Part shown: positions 23,861-39,200 of the stretch, in pieces
Position numbering within the stretch: the stretch's first letter is position 1
Layout of the letters: every line of letters starts with the position of its first letter
Origin: Coriaria nepalensis
Taxonomy: Eukaryota; Streptophyta; Magnoliopsida; Cucurbitales; Coriariaceae
Length of the DNA stretch: 64,000 bases
Assembly: GCA_027186245.1 (NCBI GenBank)
Contig: CP114481.1
Span: 28,737,501-28,801,500 of the forward strand
Direction: 5' to 3'
Translations under genes and position numbers: made by a program
Notes under the pieces: generated by a model
The model's database searches: none
The model's input: only the letters and a program-made list of their open reading frames with translations
What the model was told of the DNA's origin: nothing

Positions 23861-26828
23861 GAATTCGTTCGAATTGCTTCGAAATATGTTATTGACTTGA
23901 AATGACACATTCAAATGAATTTAAGGTTAAACTAATGCACACTTTCCTTGCAATGATCATTTGAAAGTCATGCACAAAACTTCTTTTTGAAGTGTAAATG
24001 TAGAATTCGTTCGAATTGCTTTGAAAAAAGATATTGACTAGAAATCACTCATTGAAATGATTTTAAGGTTAAACGAATGCACACTTTCCTTGCATTAATC
24101 ATTTGCAAGTTATGCACAAAACTTGTGTTGAAGTGCGAAAATAGAATTCATTCGAATTGCTTTGAAATATGTTATTCACTTGAAATGACAAATTCAAATG
24201 ATTTTAAGGTAAACTAATGCACACTTTCCTTGCATTGTTCATTAGCACGTTATGCACAAAACTTGTGCTTGTAGTGCAAAAATAGAATTCATTCGAATTG
24301 CTTTGAAATAAGTTTTTGAGTTGAAATCACTCATTAAAATGATTTTAAGGTTAAACAAATGCACACTTTTTCGTACATTGAACATTTGCATGATATGCAC
24401 AAAACTTGTGTTTTAAGTGCGAAAATAGAATTCGTTCGAATTGCATTGAAATAAGTTATTGACTTAATATGACTCATTCAAATGATTTTAAGGTTAAACT
24501 AATGCACACTTTCCTTCCAATGATCATTTGAAAGTCATGCACAAAACTTCTTTTTGAAGTGTAAATGTAGAATTCGTTCGAATTGCTTTGAAAAAAGATA
24601 TTGACTAGAAATCACTCATTGAAATGATTTTAAGGTTAAACGAATGCACACTTTCCTTGCATTAATCATTTGCAAGTTATGCACAAAACTTGTGTTGAAG
24701 TGCGAAAATAGAATTCATTCGAATTGCTTTGAAATATGTTATTCACTTGAAATGACAAATTCAAATGATTTTAAGGTAAACTAATGCACACTTTCCTTGC
24801 ATTGTTCATTAGCACGTTATGCACAAAACTTGTGCTTGTAGTGCAAAAATAGAATTCATTCGAATTGCTTTGAAATAAGTTTTTGAGTTGAAATCACTCA
24901 TTAAAATGATTTTAAGGTTAAAAAAATGCACACTTTTTCGTACATTGATCATTTGCATGATATGCACAAAACTTGTGTTTTAAGTGTGAAAATAGAATTC
25001 GTTCGAATTGCATTGAAATAAGTTATTGACTTAATATGACTCATTCAAATGATTTTAAGGTTAAACTAATGCACACTTTCTTTGCAATGATCATTTGAAA
25101 GTCATGCACAAAACTTCTTTTTGAAGTGTAAATGTAGAATTCGTTCGAATTGCTTTGAAAAAAGATATTGACTTGAAATCACTCATTGAAATGATTTTAA
25201 GGTTAAACGAATGCACACTTTCCTTGCATTAATCATTTGCAAGTTATGTACAAAACTTGTGTTGAAGTGCGAAAATAGAATTCATTCGAATTGCTTTGAA
25301 ATATGTTATTGACTTGAAATGACTAATTCAAATGATTTTAAGGTAAACTAATGCACACTTTCCTTGAATTGATCATTTGCACGTTATGCACAAAACTTGT
25401 GCTTGTAGTGCAAAAATAGATATCATTCGAATTGCTTTGGAATAAGTTTTTGAGTTGAAATCACTCGTTGAAATGATTTTAAGGTTAAAAAAATGCACAC
25501 TTTTTCGTACATTGATCATTTGCATGATATGCACAAAACTTGTGTTTTAAGTGCGAAAATAGAATTCGTTCGAATTGCATTGAAATAAGTTATTGACTTA
25601 ATATGACTCATTCAAATGATTTTAAGGTTAAACTAATGCACACTTTCTTTGCAATGATCATTTGAAAGTCATGCACAAAACTTCCTTTTGAAGTGTAAAT
25701 GTAGAATTCGTTTGAATTGCTTTGAAAAAAGATATTGACTTGAAATCACTGATTGAAATGATTTTAAGGTTAAACGAATGCACACTTTCCTTGCATTAAT
25801 CATTTGCAAGTTATGCACAAAACTTGTGTTGAAGTGCGAAAATAGAATTCATTCGAATTGCTTTGAAATATGTTATTGACTTGAAATGACTAATCAAATG
25901 ATTTTAAGGTAAACTAATGCACACTTTCCTTGCATTGTTCATTAGGACGTTATGCACAAAACTTGTGCTTGTAGTGCAAAAATAGAATTCATTTGAATTG
26001 CTTTGAAATAAGTTTTTGACTTGAAATCACTTATTGAAATGATTTTAAGGATAAACAAATGCACACTCTTTTGTACATTGATCATTTGCATGATATGCAC
26101 AAAACATGTGTTTTAAGTGCGAAAATAGAATTCGTTCGAATTACATTGAAATAAGTTATTGACTTAATATGACTCATTCAAATGATTTTAAGGTTAAACT
26201 AATGCACACTTTCCTTGCAATGATCATTTGAAAGTTATGCATGAAACTTCTGTTTGAAGTGTGAAAATAGAATTCGTTTGAATTGCTTTGAAATAAGATA
26301 TTGACTTGAAATCATTCATTGAAATGATTTTCAGGTTAAACGAATGCACACTTTTCTTGCATTGCCCATTTGCAAGTTATGTAATAAACTTGTGCTTGAA
26401 GTGCGAAAATAGAATTCGTTCGAATTGCTTCAGAATAAATTATTGACTTGAAATGACTCATTCAAATGATTTTAAGGTTAAACAAATGCACTCTTTCCTT
26501 GCATTGATCATTTCCAAGTTATGCACAAAACTTGTGTTTGAAGTGCGGAGGTTCGAATCGCTTTGGAATAAATTATTGAGATCAAATGACTCATTGAAAT
26601 GATTTTATGGCTAAACTAATGCACCCTTTTGTGGCATTGATCTTTTGCAAGTTATGCAGAAAACTTGGTTTTGAAGTGCGAAAATAGAATTCTTTCGATT
26701 TGCTTTGAAATAAGTTATTGACTTGAAATGACTCATTGAAATGATTTTAAGGTTAAACAAATACACACTTTCCTTGCAATGATCACCTGAAAGTTATGCA
26801 CTAAACTTGCGTTTGAAGTGCGAAAATA
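23861..26828 (+). repeat. HOR unit: 21-mer, three cassettes (n=3)
   Basis: The 2,968 bp are A + 3 x (B-C-D-E/A) + B-C-D-E-F-G-I-H. E landmarks lie near 24461, 25028, 25594 and 26162. The region around its right end duplicates that around 23 kb at an offset of 2,968 bp, including rare variants GACTAATCAAATG, CACTCTTTTGTACATTG and TGCGGAGGTTCG. Confidence 0.85.
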
Positions 26829-29229
26829 GAATTCGTTCGAATTGCTTCGAAATATGTTATTGACTTGAAATGACACATTCAAATGAATTTAAGGTTAAAC
26901 TAATGCACACTTTCCTTGCAATGATCATTTGAAAGTCATGCACAAAACTTCTTTTTGAAGTGTAAATGTAGAATTCGTTCGAATTGCTTTGAAAAAAGAT
27001 ATTGACTAGAAATCACTCATTGAAATGATTTTAAGGTTAAACGAATGCACACTTTCCTTGCATTAATCATTTGCAAGTTATGCACAAAACTTGTGTTGAA
27101 GTGCGAAAATAGAATTCATTCGAATTGCTTTGAAATATGTTATTCACTTGAAATGACAAATTCAAATGATTTTAAGGTAAACTAATGCACACTTTCCTTG
27201 CATTGTTCATTAGCACGTTATGCACAAAACTTGTGCTTGTAGTGCAAAAATAGAATTCATTCGAATTGCTTTGAAATAAGTTTTTGAGTTGAAATCACTC
27301 ATTAAAATGATTTTAAGGTTAAACAAATGCACACTTTTTCGTACATTGAACATTTGCATGATATGCACAAAACTTGTGTTTTAAGTGCGAAAATAGAATT
27401 CGTTCGAATTGCATTGAAATAAGTTATTGACTTAATATGACTCATTCAAATGATTTTAAGGTTAAACTAATGCACACTTTCCTTCCAATGATCATTTGAA
27501 AGTCATGCACAAAACTTCTTTTTGAAGTGTAAATGTAGAATTCGTTCGAATTGCTTTGAAAAAAGATATTGACTAGAAATCACTCATTGAAATGATTTTA
27601 AGGTTAAACGAATGCACACTTTCCTTGCATTAATCATTTGCAAGTTATGCACAAAACTTGTGTTGAAGTGCGAAAATAGAATTCATTCGAATTGCTTTGA
27701 AATATGTTATTCACTTGAAATGACAAATTCAAATGATTTTAAGGTAAACTAATGCACACTTTCCTTGCATTGTTCATTAGCACGTTATGCACAAAACTTG
27801 TGCTTGTAGTGCAAAAATAGAATTCATTCGAATTGCTTTGAAATAAGTTTTTGAGTTGAAATCACTCATTAAAATGATTTTAAGGTTAAAAAAATGCACA
27901 CTTTTTCGTACATTGATCATTTGCATGATATGCACAAAACTTGTGTTTTAAGTGTGAAAATAGAATTCGTTCGAATTGCATTGAAATAAGTTATTGACTT
28001 AATATGACTCATTCAAATGATTTTAAGGTTAAACTAATGCACACTTTCTTTGCAATGATCATTTGAAAGTCATGCACAAAACTTCTTTTTGAAGTGTAAA
28101 TGTAGAATTCGTTTGAATTGCTTTGAAAAAAGATATTGACTTGAAATCACTGATTGAAATGATTTTAAGGTTAAACGAATGCACACTTTCCTTGCATTAA
28201 TCATTTGCAAGTTATGCACAAAACTTGTGTTGAAGTGCGAAAATAGAATTCATTCGAATTGCTTTGAAATATGTTATTGACTTGAAATGACTAATCAAAT
28301 GATTTTAAGGTAAACTAATGCACACTTTCCTTGCATTGTTCATTAGGACGTTATGCACAAAACTTGTGCTTGTAGTGCAAAAATAGAATTCATTTGAATT
28401 GCTTTGAAATAAGTTTTTGACTTGAAATCACTTATTGAAATGATTTTAAGGATAAACAAATGCACACTCTTTTGTACATTGATCATTTGCATGATATGCA
28501 CAAAACATGTGTTTTAAGTGCGAAAATAGAATTCGTTCGAATTACATTGAAATAAGTTATTGACTTAATATGACTCATTCAAATGATTTTAAGGTTAAAC
28601 TAATGCACACTTTCCTTGCAATGATCATTTGAAAGTTATGCATGAAACTTCTGTTTGAAGTGTGAAAATAGAATTCGTTTGAATTGCTTTGAAATAAGAT
28701 ATTGACTTGAAATCACTCATTGAAATGATTTTCAGGTTAAACGAATGCACACTTTTCTTGCATTGCCCATTTGCAAGTTATGTAATAAACTTGTGCTTGA
28801 AGTGCGAAAATAGAATTCGTTCGAATTGCTTCAGAATAAATTATTGACTTGAAATGACTCATTCAAATGATTTTAAGGTTAAACAAATGCACTCTTTCCT
28901 TGCATTGATCATTTCCAAGTTATGCACAAAACTTGTGTTTGAAGTGCGGAGGTTCGAATCGCTTTGGAATAAATTATTGAGATCAAATGACTCGTTGAAA
29001 TGAATTTATGGTTAAACTAATGCACCCTTTTGTTGCATTGATCTTTTGCAAGTTATGCAGAAAACTTGGTTTTGAAGTGCGAAAATAGAATTCTTTCGAA
29101 TTGCTTTGAAATAAGTTATTGACTTGAAATGACTCATTGAAATGATTTTAAGGTTAAACAAATACACACTTTCCTTGCAATGATCACCTGAAAGTTATGC
29201 ACTAAACTTGCGTTTGAAGTGCGAAAATA
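26829..29229 (+). repeat. HOR unit: 17-mer, two cassettes (n=2)
   Basis: The 2,401 bp are the same as the preceding unit but with one cassette fewer: 2,968 minus 2,401 is exactly 567. E landmarks lie near 27429, 27996 and 28562. The rare TGCGGAGGTTCG junction recurs at 28946. Confidence 0.85.
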
Positions 29230-32200
29230 GAATTCGTTCGAATTGCTTCGAAATATGTTATTGACTTGAAATGACACATTCAAATGAATTTAAGGTTAAA
29301 CTAATGCACACTTTCCTTGCAATGATCATTTGAAAGTTATGCACGAAACTTCTTTTTGAAGTGTAAATATAGAATTCGTTCGAATTGCTTTGAAAAAAGA
29401 TATTGACTTGAAATCACTCATTGAAATGATTTTAAGGTTAAACGAATGCACACTTTCATTGCATTAATCATTTGCAAGTTATGCACAAAACTTGTGTTGA
29501 AGTTCGAAAATAGAATTCATTCGAATTGTTTTGAAATATGTTATTGACTTGAAATGACTAATTCAAATGATTTTAAGGTAAACTAATGCACATTTTCTTT
29601 GCATTGTTCATTTGCACGTTATGCACAAAACTTGTGCTTGTAGTGCAAAAATAGAATTCATTCGAATTGCTTTGAAATAATTTTTTGAGTTGAAATCACT
29701 CATTGAAATGATTTTAAGGTTAAACAAATGCACACTTTTTCGTACATTGAACATTTGCATGATATGCACAAAACTTGTGTTTTAAGTGCGAAAATAGAAT
29801 TCGTTCGAATTGCATTGAAATAAGTTATTGACTTAATATGACTCATTCAAATGATTTTAAGGTTAAACTAATGCACACTTTCCTTCCAATGATCATTTGA
29901 AAGTCATGCACAAAACTTCTTTTTGAAGTGTAAATGTAGAATTCGTTCGAATTGCTTTGAAAAAAGATATTGACTAGAAATCACTCATTGAAATGATTTT
30001 AAGGTTAAACGAATGCACACTTTCCTTGCATTAATCATTTGCAAGTTATGCACAAAACTTGTGTTGAAGTGCGAAAATAGAATTCATTCGAATTGCTTTG
30101 AAATATGTTATTCACTTGAAATGACTAATTCAAATGATTTTAACGTAAACTAATACACACTTTCCTTGAATTGATCATTTGCACGTTATGCACAAAACTT
30201 GTGCTTGTAGTGCAAAAATAGATATCATTCGAATTGCTTTGGAATAAGTTTTTGAGTTGAAATCACTCGTTGAAATGATTTTAAGGTTAAACAAATGCAC
30301 ACTTTTTCGTACATTGATCATTTGCATGATATGCACAAAACTTGTGTTTTAAGTGCGAAAATAGAATTCGTTCGAATTGCATTGAAATAAGTTATCGACT
30401 TAATATGACTCATTGAAATGAATTTAAGGTTAAACTAATGCACACTTTCCTTGCAATGATCATTCGAAAGTCATGCACAAAACTTCTTTTTGAAGTGTAA
30501 ATGTAGAATTCGTTCGAATTGCTTTGAAAAAAGATATTGACTAGAAATCACTCATTGAAATGATTTTAAGGTTAAACGAATGCACACTTTCCTTGCATTA
30601 ATCATTTGCAAGTTATGCACAAAACTTGTGTTGAAGTGCGAAAATAGAATTCATTCGAATTGCTTTGAAATATGTTATTGACTTGAAATCACTCATTGAA
30701 ATGATTTTAAGGTTAAACTAATGCACATTTTTTCGTACATTGAACATTTGCATGATATGCACAAAACTTGTGTTTTAAGTGCGAAAATAGAATTCGTTCG
30801 AATTGCATTGAAATAAGTTATTGACTTAATATGACTCATTCAAATGATTTTAAGGTTAAACTAATGCACACTTTCCTTGCAATGATCATTTGAAAGTCAT
30901 GCACAAAACTTCTTTTTGAAGTGTAAATGTAGAATTCGTTCGAATTGCTTTGAAAAAAGATATTGACTAGAAATCACTCATTGAAATGATTTTAAGGTTA
31001 AACGAATGCACACTTTCCTTGCATTAATCATTTGCAAGTTATGCACAAAACTTGTGTTGAAGTGCGAAAATAGAATTCATTCGAATTGCTTTGAAATATG
31101 TTATTCACTTGAAATGACTAATTCAAATGATTTTAACGTAAACTAATGCACACTTTCCTTGAATTGATCATTTGCACGTTATGCACAAAACTTGTGCTTG
31201 TAGTGCAAAAATAGATATCATTCGAATTGCTTTGGAATAAGTTTTTGAGTTGAAATCACTCGTTGAAATGATTTTAAGGTTAAACAAATGCACACTTTTT
31301 CGTACATTGATCATTTGCATGATATGCACAAAACTTGTGTTTTAAGTGCGAAAATAGAATTCGTTCGAATTGCATTGAAATAAGTTATCGACTTAATATG
31401 ACTCATTGAAATGAATTTAAGGTTAAACTAATGCACACTTTCCTTGCAATGATCATTCGAAAGTCATGCACAAAACTTCTTTTTGAAGTGTAAATGTAGA
31501 ATTCGTTCGAATTGCTTTGAAAAAAGATATTGACTAGAAATCACTCATTGAAATGATTTTAAGGTTAAACGAATGCACACTTTCCTTGCATTAATCATTT
31601 GCAAGTTATGCACAAAACTTGTGTTGAAGTGCGAAAATAGAATTCATTCGAATTGCTTTGAAATATGTTATTGACTTGAAATCACTCATTGAAATGATTT
31701 TAAGGTTAAACTAATGCACATTTTTTCGTACATTGAACATTTGCATGATATGCACAAAACTTGTGTTTTAAGTGCGAAAATAGAATTCGTTCGAATTGCA
31801 TTGAAATAAGTTATTGACTTAATATGACTCATTCAAATGATTTTAAGGTTACACTAATGCACACTTTCCTTGCAATGATCATTTGAAAGTCATGCACAAA
31901 ACTTCTTTTTGAAGTGTAAATGTAGAATTCGTTTGAATTGCTTTGAAAAAAGATATTGACTTGAAATCACTCATTGAAATGATTTTCAGGTTAAACGAAT
32001 GCACACTTTCCTTGCATTAATCATTTGCAAGTTATGTACAAAACTTGTGTTGAAGTGCGAAAATAGAATTCATTCGAATTGCTTTGAAATATGTTATTGA
32101 CTTGAAATGACTAATTCAAATGATTTTAAGGTAAACTAATGCACACTTTCCTTGCATTGTTCATTAGCACATTATGCACAAAACTTGTGCTTGTAGTGCA

Positions 32201-33200
32201 AAAATAGAACTCATTTGAATTGCTTGGAAATAAGTTTTTGAGTTGAAATAACTCATTGAAATGATTTTAAGGTTAAACAAATGCACACTTTTTCGTACAT
32301 TGATTATTTGCATGATATACACAAAACTTGTGTTTTAAGTGCGAAAATAGAATTCGTTCGAATTGCATTGAAATAAGTTATTGACTTAATATGACTCATT
32401 CAAATGATTTTAAGGTTACACTAATGCACACTTTCCTTGCAATGATCATTTGAAAGTCATGCACAAAACTTCTTTTTGAAGTGTAAATGTAGAATTCGTT
32501 TGAATTGCTTTGAAAAAAGATATTGACTTGAAATCACTCATTGAAATGATTTTAAGGTTAAACGAATGCACACTTTCCTTGCATTAATCATTTGCAAGTT
32601 ATGTACAAAACTTGTGTTGAAGTGCGAAAATAGAATTCATTCGAATTGCTTTGAAATATGTTATTGACTTGAAATGACTAATTCAAATGATTTTAAGGTA
32701 AACTAATGCACACTTTCCTTGCATTGTTCATTAGCACGTTATGCACAAAACTTGTGCTTGTAGTGCAAAAATAGAATTCATTCGAATTGCTTTGAAATAA
32801 GTTTTTGAGTTGAAATCACTTATTGAAATGATTTTAAGGTTAAACAAATGCACACTTTTTCGTACATTGAACATTTGCATGATATGCACAAAACTTGTGT
32901 TTTAAGTGCGAAAATAGAATTCGTTCGAATTGCATTGAAATAAGTTATTGACTTAATATGACTCATTCAAATGATTTTATGGTTAAACTAATGCACCCTT
33001 TTGTTGCATTGATCTTTTGCAAGTTATGCAGAAAACTTGGTTTTGAAGTGCGAAAATAGAATTCTTTCGAATTGCTTTGAAATAAGTTATTGACTTGAAA
33101 TGACTCATTGAAATGATTTTAAGGTTAAACAAATACACCCTTTCCTTGCAATGATCACCTGAAAGTTATGCACTAAACTTGCGTTTGAAGTGCGAAAATA
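29230..33200 (+). repeat. HOR unit: 28-mer with an internal 7-mer duplication
   Basis: The unit is 3,971 bp. E-landmark spacing runs 4, 3, 4, 3, 4, 4 monomers. The 4+3 block (993 bp) is duplicated: the rare TGATCATTCGAAAG occurs at about 30457 and 31450. The 3-mers contain a C/D hybrid (AAATATGTTATTGAC followed later by TTTTTTCGTACATTGAAC). F and G are missing: E runs into I near 32970 (GATTTTATGGTTAAAC). Confidence 0.8.
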
Positions 33201-36200
33201 GAATTCGTTCGAATTGCTTCGAAATATGTTATTGACTTGAAATGACACATTCAAATGAATTTAAGGATAAACTAATGCACACTTTCCTTGCAATGATCAT
33301 TTGAAAGTTATGCACGAAACTTCTTTTTGAAGTGTAAATATAGAATTCGTTCGAATTGCTTTGAAAAAAGATATTGACTTGAAATCACTCATTGAAATGA
33401 TTTTAAGGTTAAACGAATGCACACTTTCCTTGCATTAATCAATTGCAAGTTATGCACAAAACTTGTGTTGAAGTTCGAAAATAGAATTCATTCGAATTGC
33501 TTTGAAATATGTTATTGACTTGAAATGACTAATTCAAATGATTTTAAGGTAAACTAATGCACATTTTCCTTGCATTGTTCATTTGCACGTTCTGCACAAA
33601 ACTTGTGCTTGTAGTGCAAAAATAGAATTCATTCGAATTGCTTTGAAATAAGTTTTTGAGTTGAAATCACTCATTGAAATGATTTTAAGGTTAAACAAAT
33701 GCACACTTTTTCGTACATTGAACATTTGCATGATATGCACAAAACTTGTGTTTTAAGTGCGAAAATAGAATTCGTTCGAATTGCATTGAAATAAGTTATT
33801 GACTTAATATGACTCATTCAAATGATTTTAAGGTTAAACTAATGCACACTTTCCTTGCAATGATCATTTGAAAGTCATGCACAAAACTTCTTTTTGAAAT
33901 GTAAATGTAGAATTCGTTCGAATTGCTTTGAAAAAAGATATTGACTAGAAATCACTCATTGAAATGATTTTAAGGTTAAACGAATGCACACTTTCCTTGC
34001 ATTAATCATTTGCAAGTTATGCACAAAACTTGTGTTGAAGTGCGAAAATAGAATTCATTCGAATTGCTTTGAAATATGTTATTCACTTGAAATGACTAAT
34101 TCAAATGATTTTAACGTAAACTAATGCACACTTTCCTTGAATTGATCATTTGCACGTTATGCACAAAACTTGTGCTTGTAGTGCGAAAATAGATATCATT
34201 CGAATTGCTTTGGAATAAGTTTTTGAGTTGAAATCACTCGTTGAAATGATTTTAAGGTTAAACAAATGCACACTTTTTCGTACATTGATCATTTGCATGA
34301 TATGCACAAAACTTGTGTTTTAAGTGCGAAAATAGAATTCGTTCGAATTGCATTGAAATAAGTTATCGACTTAATATGACTCATTGAAATGAATTTAAGG
34401 TTAAACTAATGCACACTTTCCTTGCAATGATCATTCGAAAGTCATGCACAAAACTTCTTTTTGAAGTGTAAATGTAGAATTCGTTCGAATTGCTTTGAAA
34501 AAAGATATTGACTAGAAATCACTCATTGAAATGATTTTAAGGTTAAACGAATGCACACTTTCCTTGCATTAATCATTTGCAAGTTATGCACAAAACTTGT
34601 GTTGAAGTGCGAAAATAGAATTCATTCGAATTGCTTTGAAATATGTTATTGACTTGAAATCACTCATTGAAATGATTTTAAGGTTAAACTAATGCACATT
34701 TTTTCGTACATTGAACATTTGCATGATATGCACAAAACTTGTGTTTTAAGTGCGAAAATAGAATTCGTTCGAATTGCGTTGAAATAAGTTATTGACTTAA
34801 TATGACTCATTCAAATGATTTTAAGGTTACACTAATGCACACTTTCCTTGCAATGATCATTTGAAAGTCATGCACAAAACTTCTTTTTGAAGTGTAAATG
34901 TAGAATTCGTTTGAATTGCTTTGAAAAAAGATATTGACTTGAAATCACTCATTGAAATGATTTTAAGGTTAAACGAATGCACACTTTCCTTGCATTAATC
35001 ATTTGCAAGTTATGTACAAAACTTGTGTTGAAGTGCGAAAATAGAATTCATTCGAATTGCTTTGAAATATGTTATTGACTTGAAATGACTAATTCAAATG
35101 ATTTTAAGGTAAACTAATGCACACTTTCCTTGCATTGTTCATTAGCACATTATGCACAAAACTTGTGCTTGTAGTGCAAAAATAGAATTCATTTGAATTG
35201 CTTTGAAATAAGTTTTTGAGTTGAAATAACTCATTGAAATGATTTTAAGGTTAAACAAATGCACACTTTTTCGTACATTGATTATTTGCATGATATACAC
35301 AAAACTTGTGTTTTAAGTGCGAAAATAGAATTCGTTCGAAATGCATTGAAATAAGTTATTGACTTAATATGACTCATTCAAATGATTTTAAGGTTACACT
35401 AATGCACACTTTCCTTGCAATGATCATTTGAAAGTCATGCACAAAACTTCTTTTTGAAGTGTAAATGTAGAATTCGTTTGAATTGCTTTGAAAAAAGATA
35501 TTGACTTGAAATCACTCATTGAAATGATTTTAAGGTTAAACGAATGCACACTTTCCTTGCATTAATCATTTGCAAGTTACGTACAAAACTTGTGTTGAAG
35601 TGCGAAAATAGAATTCATTCGAATTGCTTTGAAATATGTTATTGACTTGAAATGACTAATTCAAATGATTTTAAGGTAAACTAATGCACACTTTCCTTGC
35701 ATTGTTCATTAGCACGTTATGCACAAAACTTGTGCTTGTAGTGCAAAAATAGAATTCATTCGAATTGCTTTGAAATAAGTTTTTGAGTTGAAATCACTTA
35801 TTGAAATGATTTTAAGGTTAAACAAATGCACACTTTTTCGTACATTGATCATTTGCATGATATGCACAAAACTTGTGTTTTAAGTGCAAAAATAGAATTC
35901 GTTCGAATTGCATTGAAATAAGATATTGACTTAATATGACTCATTCAAATGATTTTAAAGTTAAACTAATGCACACTTTCCTTGCAATGATCATTTGAAA
36001 GTCATGCACAAAACTTCTTTTTGAAGTGTAAATGTAGAATTCGTTTGAATTGCTTTGAAAAAAGATATTGACTTGAAATCACTCATTGAAATGATTTTAA
36101 GGTTAAACGAATGCACACTTTCCTTGCATTAATCATTTGCAAGTTATGTACAAAACTTGTGTTGAAGTGCGAAAATAGAATTCATTCGAATTGCTTTGAA

Positions 36201-39200
36201 ATATGTTATTGACTTGAAATGACTAATTCAAATGATTTTAAGGTAAACTAATGCACACTTTCCTTGCATTGTTCATTAGCACATTATGCACAAAACTTGT
36301 GCTTGTAGTGCAAAAATAGAATTCATTCGAATTGCTTTGAAATAAGTTTTTGAGTTGAAATCACTCATTAAAATGATTTTAAGGTTAAAAAAGTGCACAC
36401 TTTTTCGTACATTGATCATTTGCATGATATGCACAAAACTTGTGTTTTAAGTGCAAAAATAGAATTCGTTCGAATTGCATTGAAATAAGATATTGACTTA
36501 ATATGACTCATTCAAATGATTTTAAAGTTAAACTAATGCGCACTTTCCTTGCAATGATCATTTGAAAGTCATGCACAAAACTTCTTTTTGAAGTGTAAAT
36601 GTAGAATTCGTTCGAATTGCTTTGAAAAAAGATATTGACTTGAAATTACTCATTGAAATGATTTTAAGGTTAAACGAATGCACACTTTCCTTGCATTAAT
36701 CATTTGCAAGTTATGCACAAAACTTGTGTTGAAGTTCGAAAATAGAATTCATTCGAATTGCTTTGAAATATGTTATTGACTTGAAATGACTAATTCGAAT
36801 GATTTTAAGGTAAACTAATGCACACTTTCCTTGCATTGTTCATTTGAACGTTATGCACAAAACTTGTGCCTGTAGTGCAAAAATAGAATTCATTCGAATC
36901 GCTTTGAAATAAGTTTTTGAGTTGAAATCACTCATTGAAATGATTTTAAGGTTAAACAAATGCACACTTTTTCGTACATTGATCATTTGCATGATATGCA
37001 CAAAACTTGTGTTTTAAGTGCAAAAATAGAATTCGTTCGAATTGCATTGAAATAAGATATTGACTTAATATGACTCATTCAAATGATTTTAAAGTTAAAC
37101 TAATGCACACTTTCCTTGCAATGATCATTTGAAAGTCATGCACAAAACTTCTTTTTGAAGTGTAAATGTAGAATTCGTTCGAATTGCTTTGAAAAAAGAT
37201 ATTGACTAGAAATCACTCATTGAAATGATTTTAAGGTTAAACGAATGCACACTTTCCTTGCATTAATCATTTGCAAGTTATGCACAAAACCTGTGTTGAA
37301 GTGCGAAAATAGAATTCATTCGAATTGCTTTGAAATATGTTATTGACTTGAAATGACTAATTGAAATGATTTTAAGGTAAACTAATGCACACTTTCCTTG
37401 CATTGTTCATTAGCACCTTATGCACAAAACTTGTGCTTGTAGTGCAAAAATAGAATTCATTTGAATTGCTTTGAAATAAGTTTTTGACTTGAAATCACTT
37501 ATTGAAATGATTTTAAGGATAAACAAATGCACACTTTTTTGTACATTGATCATTTGCATGATATGCACAAAACATGTGTTTTAACTGCGAAAATAGAATT
37601 CGTTCGAATTGCATTGAAATAAGTTATTGACTTAATATGACTCATTCAAATCATTTTAAGGTTAAACTAATGCACACTTTCCTTGCAATGATCATTTGAA
37701 AGTTATGCATGAAACTTCTGTTTGAAGTGTGAAAATAGAATTCGTTTGAATTGCTTTGAAATAAGATATTGACTTGAAATCACTCATTGAAATGATTTTC
37801 AGGTTAACCGAATCCACACTTTTCTTGCATTGCCCATTTGCAAGTTCTGTAAAAAACTTGTGTTTGAAGTGCGAAAATAGAATTCGTTCGAATTGCTTTG
37901 AAATATGTTATGGACTTGAAATGACTAATTCAAATGATTTTAAGGTAAACTAATGCACACTTTCCTTGCATTGTTCATTAGCACGTTATGCACAAAACTT
38001 GTGCTTGTAGTGCGAAAATAGAATTCATTCGAATTGCTTTGAAATAAGTTTTTGAGTTGAAATCACTCATTAAAATGATTTTAAGGTTAAAAAAATGCAC
38101 ACTTTTTCGTACATTGATCATTTGCATGATATGCACAAAACTTGTGTTTTAAGTGCGAAAATAGAATTCGTTCGAATTGCATTGAAATAAGTTATTGACT
38201 TAATATGACTCATTCAAATGATTTTAAGGTTAAACTAATGCACACTTTCCTTGCAATGATCATTTGAAAGTCATGCACAAAACTTCTTTTTGAAGTGTAA
38301 ATGTAGAATTCGTTCGAATTGCTTTGAAAAGAGATATTGACTTGAAATCACTCATTGAAATGATTTTAAGGTTAAACAAATGCACACTTTCCTTGCATTA
38401 ATCATTTGCAAGTTATGCACAAAACTTGTGTGGAAGTGCGAAAATAGAATTCATTCGAATTGCTTTGAAATATGTTATTGACTTGAAATGACTAATTCAA
38501 ATGATTTTAAGGTAAACTAATGCACACTTTCCTTGCATTGCTCATTAGCACGTTATGCACACAACTTGTGCTTGTAGTGCAAAAATAGAATTCATTCGAA
38601 TTGCTTTGAAATAAGTTTTTGAGTTGAAATCACTCATTAAAATGATTTTAAGGTTAAAAAAGTGCACACTTTTTCGTACATTGATCATTTGCATGATATG
38701 CACAAAACTTGTGTTTTAAGTGCAAAAATAGAATTCGTTCGAATTGCATTGAAATAAGATATTGACTTAATATGACTCATTCAAATGATTTTGAAAGTTA
38801 AACTAATGCACACTTTCCTTGCAATGATCATTTGAAAGTCATGCACAAAACTTCTTTTTGAAGTGTAAATGTAGAATTCGTTCGAATTGCTTTGAAAAAA
38901 GATATTGACTTGAAATCACTCATTGAAATGATTTTAAGGTTAAACGAATGCACACTTTCCTTGCATTAATCATTTGCAAGTCATGCACAAAACTTGTGTT
39001 GAAGTGCGAAACTAAAATTCATTCGAATTGCTTTGAAATATGTTATTGACTTGAAATGACTAATTCAAATGATTTTAATGTAAACTAATGCACACTTTCC
39101 TCGCATTGTTCATTAGCACGTTATGCACGAAACTTGAGCTTGTAGTGCAAAAATAGATTTCATTTGAATTGCTTTGAAATAAGTTTTTAACTTGAAATCA

